From positions 1 to 9,124 of the forward strand of contig CANGMY010000043.1 of NCBI GenBank assembly GCA_947455015.1: DNA of 9,124 bases, given 5' to 3'. The position numbers and the translations under genes were made by a program. This DNA comes from Microthrixaceae bacterium. GTDB taxonomy: Bacteria; Actinomycetota; Acidimicrobiia; Acidimicrobiales; Acidimicrobilacustridaceae. This document shows, one piece after another, positions 1 to 5,034 of this stretch. The notes below the pieces were generated by a model. It had not been told where the DNA came from, ran no database searches, and worked only from the letters and a program-made list of their open reading frames with translations. Every line of letters begins with the position of its first letter. Position 1 is the first letter of the stretch.

Positions 1-1317
1 AACCATCTGATGCACGACCGAATCGCCGGTCCACGCACGCTGTTCACGGGTCGGACAATCGACGTACGCATCGAGCGCGCACAGATCAACCGTGCGCAGA
101 CCCACCTCATAGATTTCGTTCAGCAGCGGATCAGAACATTCGAACGACGAGCCCGCGGGACGGGGACGATGCCGGTCGGCAATCGAAAGCGCAATCTCCG
201 GCTGTTGCGCGCCAGCAGGCACACGAACACTCGCGTGCAGAAAACGCGTGCCGATGATGTCGAGAGATTCGAACTCTTCGACTCCCCCGACTCCGCCGAC
301 TCCGCCGACTCCCCCACGACTCGCGCACACATAACGAAGCCCTGCGTGCTGACCAAGCGTTACGAGAAAACCGTCAGCGTCAACATGTTCCGACGCGGCA
401 ATGTCAATGATCGTTCCCGCTGCTGCGCCGCGCACACTCATACGCAACGTGCCCGCAGCAATACGACCGAGATCAAACCGGCGCAGCATGAACGGCTCTG
501 AACCGCGTGCTTCACGGACACAGGTTTCGTCGTTCAACACCTGACACACCGGATCGTCACCCAATGGCGAACCCATTTGTTCTGAAGACGACACCAATGC
601 AGCCTCGTGCACGAGCCCACCGGGGAACGCAGCGCGCACCGGCGGGCGCAACATGCCAAACGGTTCGCTCGGCGGATGCGGATCGCCATGACCGCCCGTA
701 CTGAACGGCGTGATTTCAAACGCGTGCTTCCATTCACTCGCGTCGAACCCGGGCGAATCCCAACCCTGTTCGTAAACCCGAGCATCGAAGGACTCAAGCG
801 GCAAACACGCAACATCGCCGGGAACTGGCACTGGCGTCCACGGCGACACCGGCGCGCACGACCACGAACGATCAGAGATCAGCCATTCATCACCGAGGAG
901 CGCTTCGAACACCACCGAACCCGCACCCATTGAATAGGTAGGCGGCGCCGGCATCCACCAGGACGTTGCCGTACCGAAATGGCGAGCAATGATCGAAATG
1001 ACGTTGGAACCTTCGACCAAAAACGGTGCGAGATCGGCAATGTCGTAATGCGCCGCTTTCGGATCGCTGCGCACCGGACCCCGTCCAACCTCAATGCCAT
1101 TCACCCGCAGGATGTAACGACCATCAGCCCAAATCCGAGCAGGCACCGAGGCCGGCACGACGGCGAGTTCGAGTTCTCGGCGAAACATCGCCACTTTGTC
1201 CGTCGCGTCGGCCAGCACCATGCGCGTGGCGGTGTCGAGCTGCAGTGCGGGGCGGGCATTCCACATCCACTTTGCGTTCCACCGGCCTGCAAATGGCTCC
1301 GGATGTTCCAGTTTCAT
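1..1317 (-). CDS. Alpha-L-rhamnosidase, GH78 family (N-terminal 439 residues, runs off the left edge)
   Basis: This is an open frame from ATG at 1317 to the window edge with no stop. The family hydrolyses terminal alpha-L-rhamnose from glycosides or polysaccharides. The N-terminal half has the accessory beta-domain pattern of large bacterial rhamnosidases: a WNAKWMW start, then WADGRYILRVNG, GRGPVRSDP and YDIADLAPFL at about residues 60-100. The start of the (alpha/alpha)6 catalytic domain carries DCPTREQRAWTGD at residues 420-432. Its acidic residues D420, E425 and D432 have the spacing of the catalytic-site residues D567, E572 and D579 of Bacillus RhaB. The remaining catalytic half lies outside the window. 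No signal peptide is apparent, which suggests cytoplasmic action on imported oligosaccharides. A purine-rich GGGGGGTGGG stretch precedes the ATG and supports this start. A (GGV)4-like insert encoded by a 9-nt tandem array sits near residues 335-346. The family call is firm; the substrate is inferred. Confidence 0.93.
   Translation of the reverse strand, partial: MKLEHPEPFAGRWNAKWMWNARPALQLDTATRMVLADATDKVAMFRRELELAVVPASVPARIWADGRYILRVNGIEVGRGPVRSDPKAAHYDIADLAPFLVEGSNVISIIARHFGTATSWWMPAPPTYSMGAGSVVFEALLGDEWLISDRSWSCAPVSPWTPVPVPGDVACLPLESFDARVYEQGWDSPGFDASEWKHAFEITPFSTGGHGDPHPPSEPFGMLRPPVRAAFPGGLVHEAALVSSSEQMGSPLGDDPVCQVLNDETCVREARGSEPFMLRRFDLGRIAAGTLRMSVRGAAAGTIIDIAASEHVDADGFLVTLGQHAGLRYVCASRGGVGGVGGVGGVEEFESLDIIGTRFLHASVRVPAGAQQPEIALSIADRHRPRPAGSSFECSDPLLNEIYEVGLRTVDLCALDAYVDCPTREQRAWTGDSVVHQMV
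280..315. repeat. 9-nt tandem array (4 units) inside the GH78 gene
   Basis: Four direct units of nine bases (GACTCCSCC type) occur at 280, 289, 298 and 307. Read on the minus strand they encode a Gly-Gly-Val run between two predicted beta-strands of an accessory domain. The unit length of three codons keeps the frame. The run looks like a slippage-expanded loop rather than conserved fold. Confidence 0.85.
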
Positions 1318-1378
1318 TGCCCACCCCCCTGCCGGCGACGGTACCAGCCATCGGATTTCACCACGGTCTAGGTGGGCA
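1318..1378 (-). promoter_or_regulatory. Inverted repeat able to pair with the GH78 ribosome-binding region
   Basis: TGCCCACC at 1318-1325 and GGTGGGCA at 1371-1378 are perfect 8-bp inverted complements separated by 45 nt. In a minus-strand transcript the downstream arm lies directly on the purine-rich ribosome-binding stretch and touches the ATG. A stem would therefore hide the initiation site, provided the transcript begins upstream of 1378. No promoter for this gene was identified with confidence. The same bases upstream also hold the tRNA promoter on the other strand. Confidence 0.3.
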
Positions 1379-1385
1379 GTACTAT
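1357..1385 (+). promoter_or_regulatory. Sigma-70-type promoter of the tRNA-Arg gene
   Basis: A -35-like TTCACC at 1357-1362 and a -10 TACTAT at 1380-1385 are separated by 17 bp. Transcription would start near 1392, a few bases before the mature tRNA 5' end at 1396. Spacing and position fit a housekeeping promoter. Confidence 0.6.
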
Positions 1386-1395
1386 CTCCCTTGCT

Positions 1396-1472
1396 GCGCT
1401 CGTAGCTCAATTGGATAGAGCATCTGACTACGGATCAGAAGGTTGGGGGTTCGAGTCCCTCCGAGCGCGCCA
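1396..1472 (+). tRNA. tRNA-Arg (anticodon ACG)
   Basis: This is a complete 77-nt cloverleaf with the 3' CCA encoded. The acceptor arm GCGCTCG (1396-1402) pairs with CGAGCGC (1462-1468), followed by discriminator G1469 and CCA 1470-1472. The D-arm is GCTC...GAGC. The anticodon stem TCTGA/TCAGA encloses loop CTACGGA, giving anticodon ACG. The T-arm GGGGG/CCCTC encloses TTCGAGT, with one G-U pair. The gene is intact and should decode CGU and, after A34-to-inosine editing, CGC and CGA. Its 3' part from the anticodon stem onward is repeated at 4870-4921, which marks it as the apparent integration site of the islet downstream. Confidence 0.97.
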
Positions 1473-1477
1473 CATAC
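1426..1477 (+). repeat. Putative attL: tRNA-Arg 3' part, 52-bp direct repeat (left copy)
   Basis: The stretch from the anticodon stem through CCA to CATAC recurs at 4870-4921. The first 39 bases (1426-1464) are identical, one base differs (G1465 versus C4909), and the last 12 bases match. Sequence on either side of the repeat does not match. A copy starting in the anticodon arm and ending just past the tRNA is the classic footprint of tyrosine-recombinase integration. Confidence 0.8.
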
Positions 1478-1486
1478 GCAGGATAT

Positions 1487-1519
1487 GAAAAGGCCCGACC
1501 ATTTGGCCGGGCCCTTTTC
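1487..1519. terminator. Bidirectional intrinsic terminator between tRNA-Arg and the beta-helix gene
   Basis: GAAAAGGCCCGACC (1487-1500) can pair with GGCCGGGCCCTTTTC (1505-1519) across an ATTT loop, with one mismatch and one bulged base. A run of four T follows the stem on the plus strand, and the A-run gives a T-run on the minus strand. It can therefore end both the tRNA transcript and the convergent beta-helix transcript, whose stop lies at 1550. It sits just inside the left repeat and so belongs to the islet. Confidence 0.75.
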
Positions 1520-1549
1520 GATTCTGTCGCTTCTGTCGCTCTAGGCGAA

Positions 1550-3262
1550 TTAGCCAGTGAATGTCGGAATCATCGGGTCAGTGCCGACCGTGGTGGTCGT
1601 GTCATCGGGAGCGACGGTCGTGGTCGTGTCGTTCGGAGCGACTGTCGTCGTCGAGGACGTCGAGGTGCTCGAAGACGTCGAGGACGTCGAGGACGTCGAG
1701 GTGCTCGAAGACGTCGAGGACGTCGAGGTGCTCGAAGTACTCGAGGTCGGCGGCACCGGTGCGGGCTGCACTTCAAGAGCACCCATATCTGACTGGCCGT
1801 TGTACACACGAAGGTACAACCCGGCGCGCTGATCGGATCCGTCGCCCGTAAATGCCGTCCAGGTGAGCGGACCAGCATCAATCACAGGTGAACCAGTTGC
1901 AGGTTCCATCGTGAACGTCGCGCCACCGTTATCGGCCAATGCTCCGAGTTGCGCGCTTACACCACCAGTGATGATTCCGCCACCATCGATGGGCACGTTA
2001 CCGCCTACGGCTCCCATGATCAGCGAATTCGTGACAGTGGCCGTGCCCGTTCCTGCGAGTTGCAGATCGACTGCTTGTGCTCCGGTACCTGTAACTGTCG
2101 TGTTGTCAGAGATCACACTTCCAGTGATTTCCGCAGCGTTTGCACCGATATTCTTCAGTAGCACAGTGCCAATGTTCGTCGAGTTACCCGAGAAGGTGCT
2201 GAACATGATCCGCATGTCACCGGTGGATCTCCAGGAGTAGAGCGCGCCACCATTGCCAACCGTTGGGCTGCCGACATTGTTTGCAAACGTCGAATTCGCA
2301 ATCAAAACATCGCCATTACTTCCAATCTGGACCCCAGCCCCGTCCAAGGCTTGGTTTCCGCTCACCGTGGAGTTCGTCATCGTAAAACTGTTCGTTGAAG
2401 ATGCGTACAGCCCGCCGCCATCACCCTGCGCAGCAGTGTTTTGGTCGAACGTTGTCGAGTCGATCGACACATCGCCCGCGTTATAGACGTAGATGCCGGC
2501 GCCGCCTTCCGCTCCCGAATTGCCCTGGATCGTGGAATCTGAGATCGCGACATTCCCAACGCGGATCCCATTCAAACCTCCACCTTCGTTTGTTGATTGA
2601 TTTCCAGAAATGATCGAATTCGTGATGGTCACGTCGCCGACCTTGTAGAGGACGATTCCGCCGCCGTAGGTTCCCGCGGTGTTGCCGGAGATTTCAGAAT
2701 CACTGATTTCCAATGACGCAGTTGCACCAAGACCCGAAGCGGGAATTGCGCTCAGAATCGCTCCGCCTTGACTGCTAGTGACATTGCCGCTGAGCACGGA
2801 GCTCGTGATTGAGAGGTTGTTGCCCCAGTTGGCGATTGCACCGCCACCGTAACTAGTATCGGTGCCGTCGGTCATCGTGAGGCCCGAGATCGAAACAGTT
2901 AGCGACGCGGCATTGTTGTAGATGTAGAAAATGCGACTGGCGTTATTGCCCGAGATGATCGAATCGACAGCACCGAGTCCGGTGATCGTGACGTCGTCGC
3001 TAATTGCGAGCTGACCTGTTGTGAGTGTGATTGTTCCTGTCGCACTCGCGTCGAACACCACGATGTCAGCGCCCGCGTTGTTGTTCGCGTCGTCGATCGC
3101 TTGGCGAAGCGACCCCGCACCACTGTCGCCGGTCGTCGTGACATGAAACGTCGTCGCAGCACCCGCTTGGGGTGCCAGCACCCACGCTCCGGCGATACCG
3201 CCAACAAGCAGGGAACCACCAGCGGCGACTCGACCCGTCTTGGTTGCAAGATGTGCACTCAT
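1550..3262 (-). CDS. Secreted right-handed parallel beta-helix (choice-of-anchor Q type) protein with Ser/Thr-rich tail
   Basis: The product is 570 residues. Residues 1-36 form a signal peptide: charged start with K8 and R11, a hydrophobic core, and cleavage near AGA-AT. Residues 37-75 carry the entry motif of this fold, with SLRQAIDDANN and ADIVVFD. Residues to about 440 are imperfect repeats of the type I-(T/S)-N-S-x-(I/V)-S-G-N followed by GGG(I/L), which form the coils of a parallel beta-helix. The DQRAG...SDMGALE motif closes the domain near residue 495. A Ser/Thr-only linker follows (about 506-537), then TTTVAP-type repeats, and the protein ends in IPTFTG with no membrane helix or basic tail. 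Such proteins are surface or extracellular, often adhesins or polysaccharide-binding proteins; no catalytic residues could be assigned. The start is supported by GGAGAG five bases upstream of the ATG and by the signal peptide. The gene is monocistronic, on the opposite strand to the neighbouring IS. Confidence 0.88.
   Translation of the reverse strand: MSAHLATKTGRVAAGGSLLVGGIAGAWVLAPQAGAATTFHVTTTGDSGAGSLRQAIDDANNNAGADIVVFDASATGTITLTTGQLAISDDVTITGLGAVDSIISGNNASRIFYIYNNAASLTVSISGLTMTDGTDTSYGGGAIANWGNNLSITSSVLSGNVTSSQGGAILSAIPASGLGATASLEISDSEISGNTAGTYGGGIVLYKVGDVTITNSIISGNQSTNEGGGLNGIRVGNVAISDSTIQGNSGAEGGAGIYVYNAGDVSIDSTTFDQNTAAQGDGGGLYASSTNSFTMTNSTVSGNQALDGAGVQIGSNGDVLIANSTFANNVGSPTVGNGGALYSWRSTGDMRIMFSTFSGNSTNIGTVLLKNIGANAAEITGSVISDNTTVTGTGAQAVDLQLAGTGTATVTNSLIMGAVGGNVPIDGGGIITGGVSAQLGALADNGGATFTMEPATGSPVIDAGPLTWTAFTGDGSDQRAGLYLRVYNGQSDMGALEVQPAPVPPTSSTSSTSTSSTSSSTSTSSTSSTSSSTSTSSTTTVAPNDTTTTVAPDDTTTTVGTDPMIPTFTG
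1642..1745. repeat. Nested 9-nt repeats encoding the Ser/Thr linker
   Basis: The motif GTCGAGGTGCTCGAAG recurs at 1659, 1695 and 1722, with gaps of 36 and 27, filled by copies of GTCGAGGAC. All spacings are multiples of nine, so expansion or contraction keeps the frame. On the minus strand the array encodes only Ser and Thr. This indicates a length-variable stalk in the secreted protein. Confidence 0.85.
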
Positions 3263-3266
3263 TGTT

Positions 3267-3272
3267 CTCTCC
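3267..3272 (-). promoter_or_regulatory. Ribosome-binding site of the beta-helix gene
   Basis: GGAGAG on the minus strand ends five bases before the ATG at 3262. This fixes the start that gives a full signal peptide. Confidence 0.7.
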
Positions 3273-3274
3273 GT

Positions 3275-3328
3275 ACCTGTCTCAGTAGACCTGTCTCAGC
3301 AGACCCGTCCCACGGACTTGTCCCATCC
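3275..3328. repeat. Four decaying 13-14-nt direct repeats in the beta-helix leader
   Basis: ACCTGTCTCAGTAG (3275), ACCTGTCTCAGCAG (3289), then weaker copies ACCCGTCCCACGG (3303) and ACTTGTCCCATCC (3316). They fill the predicted 5' untranslated region of the beta-helix gene, between its promoter and the ribosome-binding site. They could be regulator-binding sites or only slippage products. Confidence 0.7.
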
Positions 3329-3334
3329 GGAGCC

Positions 3335-3363
3335 ACTCTAGCCAAAGTCTCGGACTGGGACAA
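3335..3363 (-). promoter_or_regulatory. Predicted sigma-70 promoter of the beta-helix gene
   Basis: On the minus strand a -35-like TTGTCC (3363-3358) and a -10 TAGAGT (3340-3335) are separated by exactly 17 bp. A start near 3328 would give a leader of about 65 nt that contains the 14-nt repeats. The -10 fits the actinobacterial TANNNT pattern; the -35 is a weaker match. Confidence 0.5.
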
Positions 3364-3547
3364 TCAATCCGCCGCATGCCCGTCCGGCCTGTCTGGCCTG
3401 TCCGGCCTGTCTGGCCCTCCCCCGTCTTTCCGAAACACCGGTGCCTCGAGGTGTTCGGGCGCCGAAGACCTGGTCCACCCTTTGGGCGAGTGAACGGTGA
3501 ACGTACCGTCGTCCGCGAACTCCATTTGGTAGCCGGGTTTATGGAAC
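3364..3547 (-). pseudogene. C-terminal remnant of a gene cut off by the IS, possibly a 13E12/DUF222 HNH endonuclease
   Basis: The minus-strand frame entering from the left end of the IS reads FHKPGYQMEFADDGTFTVHS, then PKGWTRSSAPEHLEAPVF, then a Pro-Asp-Arg repeat, and stops at 3364. About 61 codons remain. The pattern of His-Lys, an aromatic-Gly step, DDGTFTV and a short (S/T)P-x-G-x-T-R-(S/T) strand resembles the region after the HNH motif in actinobacterial DUF222 HNH proteins. The HNH residues themselves are missing, because they would lie upstream where the IS now stands. The sequence beyond the other IS end does not continue the frame, so the rest of the gene has been deleted. The family assignment is from memory of the pattern and is tentative. 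That the fragment is coding remnant is more secure than its family. Confidence 0.42.
3379..3414. repeat. 9-nt tandem array (4 units) at the end of the truncated gene
   Basis: Four units of the type CCTGTCYGG lie at 3379 (variant CCCGTCCGG), 3388, 3397 and 3406. In the minus-strand frame of the remnant they encode (Pro-Asp-Arg)3 and Pro-Asp-Gly, placed just before the stop. The unit length matches that of the other two arrays in the window. Confidence 0.85.
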
Positions 3548-3576
3548 TGTCCTGACCCCCTGAAATTGGTCCACCT
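3548..3576 (+). repeat. IS left terminal inverted repeat
   Basis: It begins TGTCCTGACCCCC and ends TGGTCCACCT at the inner side. It matches the reverse complement of 4747-4775 at 22 of 29 positions, with both the outer seven and the inner ten bases identical. Confidence 0.88.
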
Positions 3577-3611
3577 CCTATGAGACAAATGGCTCCGTAA
3601 GAATGGGGCCG

Positions 3612-3618
3612 AGGAGGA
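3612..3618 (+). promoter_or_regulatory. Ribosome-binding site of IS orfA
   Basis: AGGAGGA lies six bases before the ATG at 3625. It is the strongest Shine-Dalgarno sequence in the window and fixes the orfA start. Confidence 0.8.
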
Positions 3619-3624
3619 AAGACC

Positions 3625-3903
3625 ATGAAAAGGACGAAGCACACGCCCGAACAGATTGTTCGAAAACTCAGAGAAGCCGATCGGCTTCTGGCGGAGAACA
3701 CCCCACTTGCTGAGGTGGTCAGGGCACTGGGTATTTCTCACGCCAGTTATCAACGCTGGCGTTCCCAATATGGCGCTATGCGACCCGATGATGTGGTGCG
3801 CCTCAAGGAACTCGAGAAAGAAAATGCTCGGCTTAAGCGTCTACTCGCAGAGAAAGAACTCGACAACGACATGCTCCGGGAGGTCGCTAAGGGAAAATGG
3901 TGA
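3625..3903 (+). CDS. IS3-family transposase OrfA (helix-turn-helix DNA-binding protein)
   Basis: The product is 92 residues, the usual size for OrfA. Residues 5-50 (TPEQIVRKLREADRLL... to VVRALGISHASYQRWRSQYG) form the HTH_Tnp_1 helix-turn-helix that recognises the IS ends. Residues 58-88 (LKELEKENARLKRLLAEKEL...) have leucines in heptad spacing, the leucine-zipper coiled coil used for dimerisation. It ends with TGA at 3901-3903 and overlaps orfB by seven bases. OrfB lies in the -1 frame relative to OrfA, as in the rest of the family. A GGA-AAA stretch at the junction could allow slippage to an OrfAB fusion, and the ATG in the overlap could allow coupled initiation. Confidence 0.95.
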   Translation: MKRTKHTPEQIVRKLREADRLLAENTPLAEVVRALGISHASYQRWRSQYGAMRPDDVVRLKELEKENARLKRLLAEKELDNDMLREVAKGKW

Positions 3904-4760
3904 CCCCGAACCAGAGGCGAGTGGCGGTTCTGAAACTTGTTGATGAGTTCGGGGTGTCGCAGAGACGAGCGTGTGGTGTTCTTGGTCAACACCGAAGCAC
4001 TCAGCGTCAATGCCGCCGTCCCAGCGACCTAGAAAAGGCTCTTCGGGAACGTTTGCGGGCTTTAGCTGTCAAATATCCCCGCTACGGCTATCGGCGTGTC
4101 CACGTGATGTTGCTGCGCGATGGATTCTGCGTCAACCGAAAGCGGGTGCAGCGTCTTTGGCGTCTAGAGGGGCTTGGTGTGGCTTCGGTGAAGAGACGAA
4201 AGCCGAAGCGAAAGCCCAGCATGGTCGTTGCTCGGGGAAAATGTCCCGACGAAGTGTGGGCCATTGACTTTCAGTTCGACGAAACCGCTGATGGCCGGCC
4301 CGTCAAGATCTTGAACGTAACCGATGAGTTCACCAGAGAAGCCCTCGCCACCAACGCCGCTCGACAAATCACCGCGGCGGGAACAATGGTGGTCTTAGAT
4401 GAAGCCATGACCCATCGTGGCGCACCGAGGTTTCTACGAATGGATAACGGTCCTGAGTTCATTGCCGACGTGCTGCGCGACTGGTATATCACCACTGGCA
4501 TCACCACCAGTTACTGCGACCCAGGGTCTCCATGGCAAAACGGAAGAATCGAATCGTTTAATTCACGGCTTCGTGACGAACTGCTCTCTCGAGAGATCTT
4601 TGACTCCATGTGGGAGATCAAATTCATGCTCGAAGAACACCGCCAAAATTACAACCACTACCGACCCCACAGCGCCTTGGCCTATAAAACTCCAGTCGAG
4701 TTCGCTAACGACTGGCGAAACGAAAACCCAGTACTAGTCTCAAATCAGGTGGACCAGTAA
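3897..4760 (+). CDS. IS3-family transposase OrfB (DDE catalytic subunit)
   Basis: The product is 287 residues and contains an HTH_21-type segment (about 45-105, with YPRYGYRRVHVMLLRDG) followed by an rve integrase core (about 115-275). The catalytic triad is visible as D124 (WAIDFQFD), D183 (RMDNGPEF) and E219 (GRIESFNSRLRDELL). D183 and E219 are 35 residues apart, the expected DD(35)E spacing. The C-terminal YRPHSALAYKTPVEF signature is also present. It acts with OrfA, probably as a frameshift fusion, to cut and join the IS ends by a copy-out/paste-in route typical of the family. The stop lies inside the right inverted repeat. No damage is seen, so it is likely active. Confidence 0.97.
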   Translation: MVTPNQRRVAVLKLVDEFGVSQRRACGVLGQHRSTQRQCRRPSDLEKALRERLRALAVKYPRYGYRRVHVMLLRDGFCVNRKRVQRLWRLEGLGVASVKRRKPKRKPSMVVARGKCPDEVWAIDFQFDETADGRPVKILNVTDEFTREALATNAARQITAAGTMVVLDEAMTHRGAPRFLRMDNGPEFIADVLRDWYITTGITTSYCDPGSPWQNGRIESFNSRLRDELLSREIFDSMWEIKFMLEEHRQNYNHYRPHSALAYKTPVEFANDWRNENPVLVSNQVDQ

Positions 4761-4775
4761 ATGGGGTCCAGGACA
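4747..4775 (+). repeat. IS right terminal inverted repeat
   Basis: AGGTGGACCA at the inner side and CAGGACA at the tip are the exact complements of the matching parts of the left end. The orfB stop codon (4758-4760) lies within it. Confidence 0.88.
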
Positions 4776-4869
4776 TCAGCAGATACAGAGTTTCGAGAAA
4801 CTACCGAATTCCCCATATAAACAATGGTTAATCGACACCACCAGATATCAGCCATTATGGGATTTGACG
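4776..4869. other. AT-richer stretch between the IS and the right tRNA repeat, no gene recognised
   Basis: These 94 bases are richer in A/T than the surroundings. They contain a 14-bp hairpin-like palindrome, AGTTTCGAGAAACT, at 4789-4802. They do not continue the remnant on the other side of the IS. They may be the last piece of the integrated element next to its attachment site. No promoter or RNA gene could be supported. Confidence 0.5.
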
Positions 4870-4921
4870 GACTACGGATCAGAAGGTTGGGGGTTCGAGT
4901 CCCTCCGACCGCGCCACATAC
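4870..4921 (+). repeat. Putative attR: isolated tRNA-Arg 3' part, 52-bp direct repeat (right copy)
   Basis: This copy matches 1426-1477 at 51 of 52 positions. Nothing resembling the acceptor 5' strand or D-arm lies upstream, so it cannot make a tRNA. The one change, C4909 for G1465, falls in the acceptor 3' strand. It would leave a C opposite a C if the half were joined to the normal 5' half. It marks the right boundary of the islet, 113 bp before the first operon gene. Confidence 0.8.
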
Positions 4922-5034
4922 ATACAGTTCGGGGTGCTGGGCTGGAAGATCCGGACGTGCGCCGTCTCCGAACCCGTTTCCAGACATGTGATCCCGAACG
5001 GGGGGTCGAGAACGCCTTCTACTAACCTCCCTCC

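Larger units (their letters stand above)
3548..4775 (+). mobile_element. Complete IS3-family insertion sequence (IS407-like), 1228 bp
   Basis: The element has 29-bp imperfect terminal inverted repeats, 22/29 matching and both starting TGTCCTG, and two overlapping frames orfA and orfB. The orfA end (LREVAKGKW) and the overlap arrangement are those I associate with the IS407 group. Both frames are open and the DDE triad is intact, so it is probably functional or recent. The flanks (GAAC on the left, TCAG on the right) show no 3- or 4-bp target duplication. This implies recombination or an adjacent deletion after insertion. Confidence 0.92.
1426..4921. mobile_element. tRNA-Arg-associated genomic islet without integrase
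   Basis: The segment lies between two copies of the tRNA-Arg 3' sequence, one inside the intact gene and one standing alone. Seen in sequence: it holds a secreted beta-helix gene, a possible HNH-endonuclease remnant and one IS3-family element. Known: tyrosine-recombinase islands use tRNA 3' ends and leave such a duplication. Inferred: this is the residue of an integrated element that has lost its integrase, perhaps by the deletion next to the IS. If it were excised, the tRNA would sit about 110 bp upstream of the oxidoreductase operon. The alternative is a passive duplication of half a tRNA gene. Confidence 0.65.

Noticed and set aside
10..1418. Several plus-strand open frames across the left end
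   Set aside because: They are antisense to the GH78 frame, which has clear family motifs from 1317 to the edge. Their translations are low-complexity or Arg-rich.
1557..1832. Plus-strand Val/Glu-rich frame
   Set aside because: It is the complement of the Ser/Thr linker array; its repetitive composition comes from the 9-nt units.
3275..3414. Repeats considered as a CRISPR array
   Set aside because: Units are 9-14 nt and directly adjacent with no unique spacers, and no cas gene is present.
4870..4921. A second functional tRNA gene
   Set aside because: The upstream bases cannot form the acceptor 5' strand or a D-arm, so only the 3' part is present.
4777..5025. Plus-strand open stretch through the right repeat, considered as an integrase 3' end
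   Set aside because: No tyrosine-recombinase motifs (R...HxxR...Y) are visible and part of it is tRNA sequence; no start codon with a ribosome-binding site was found.
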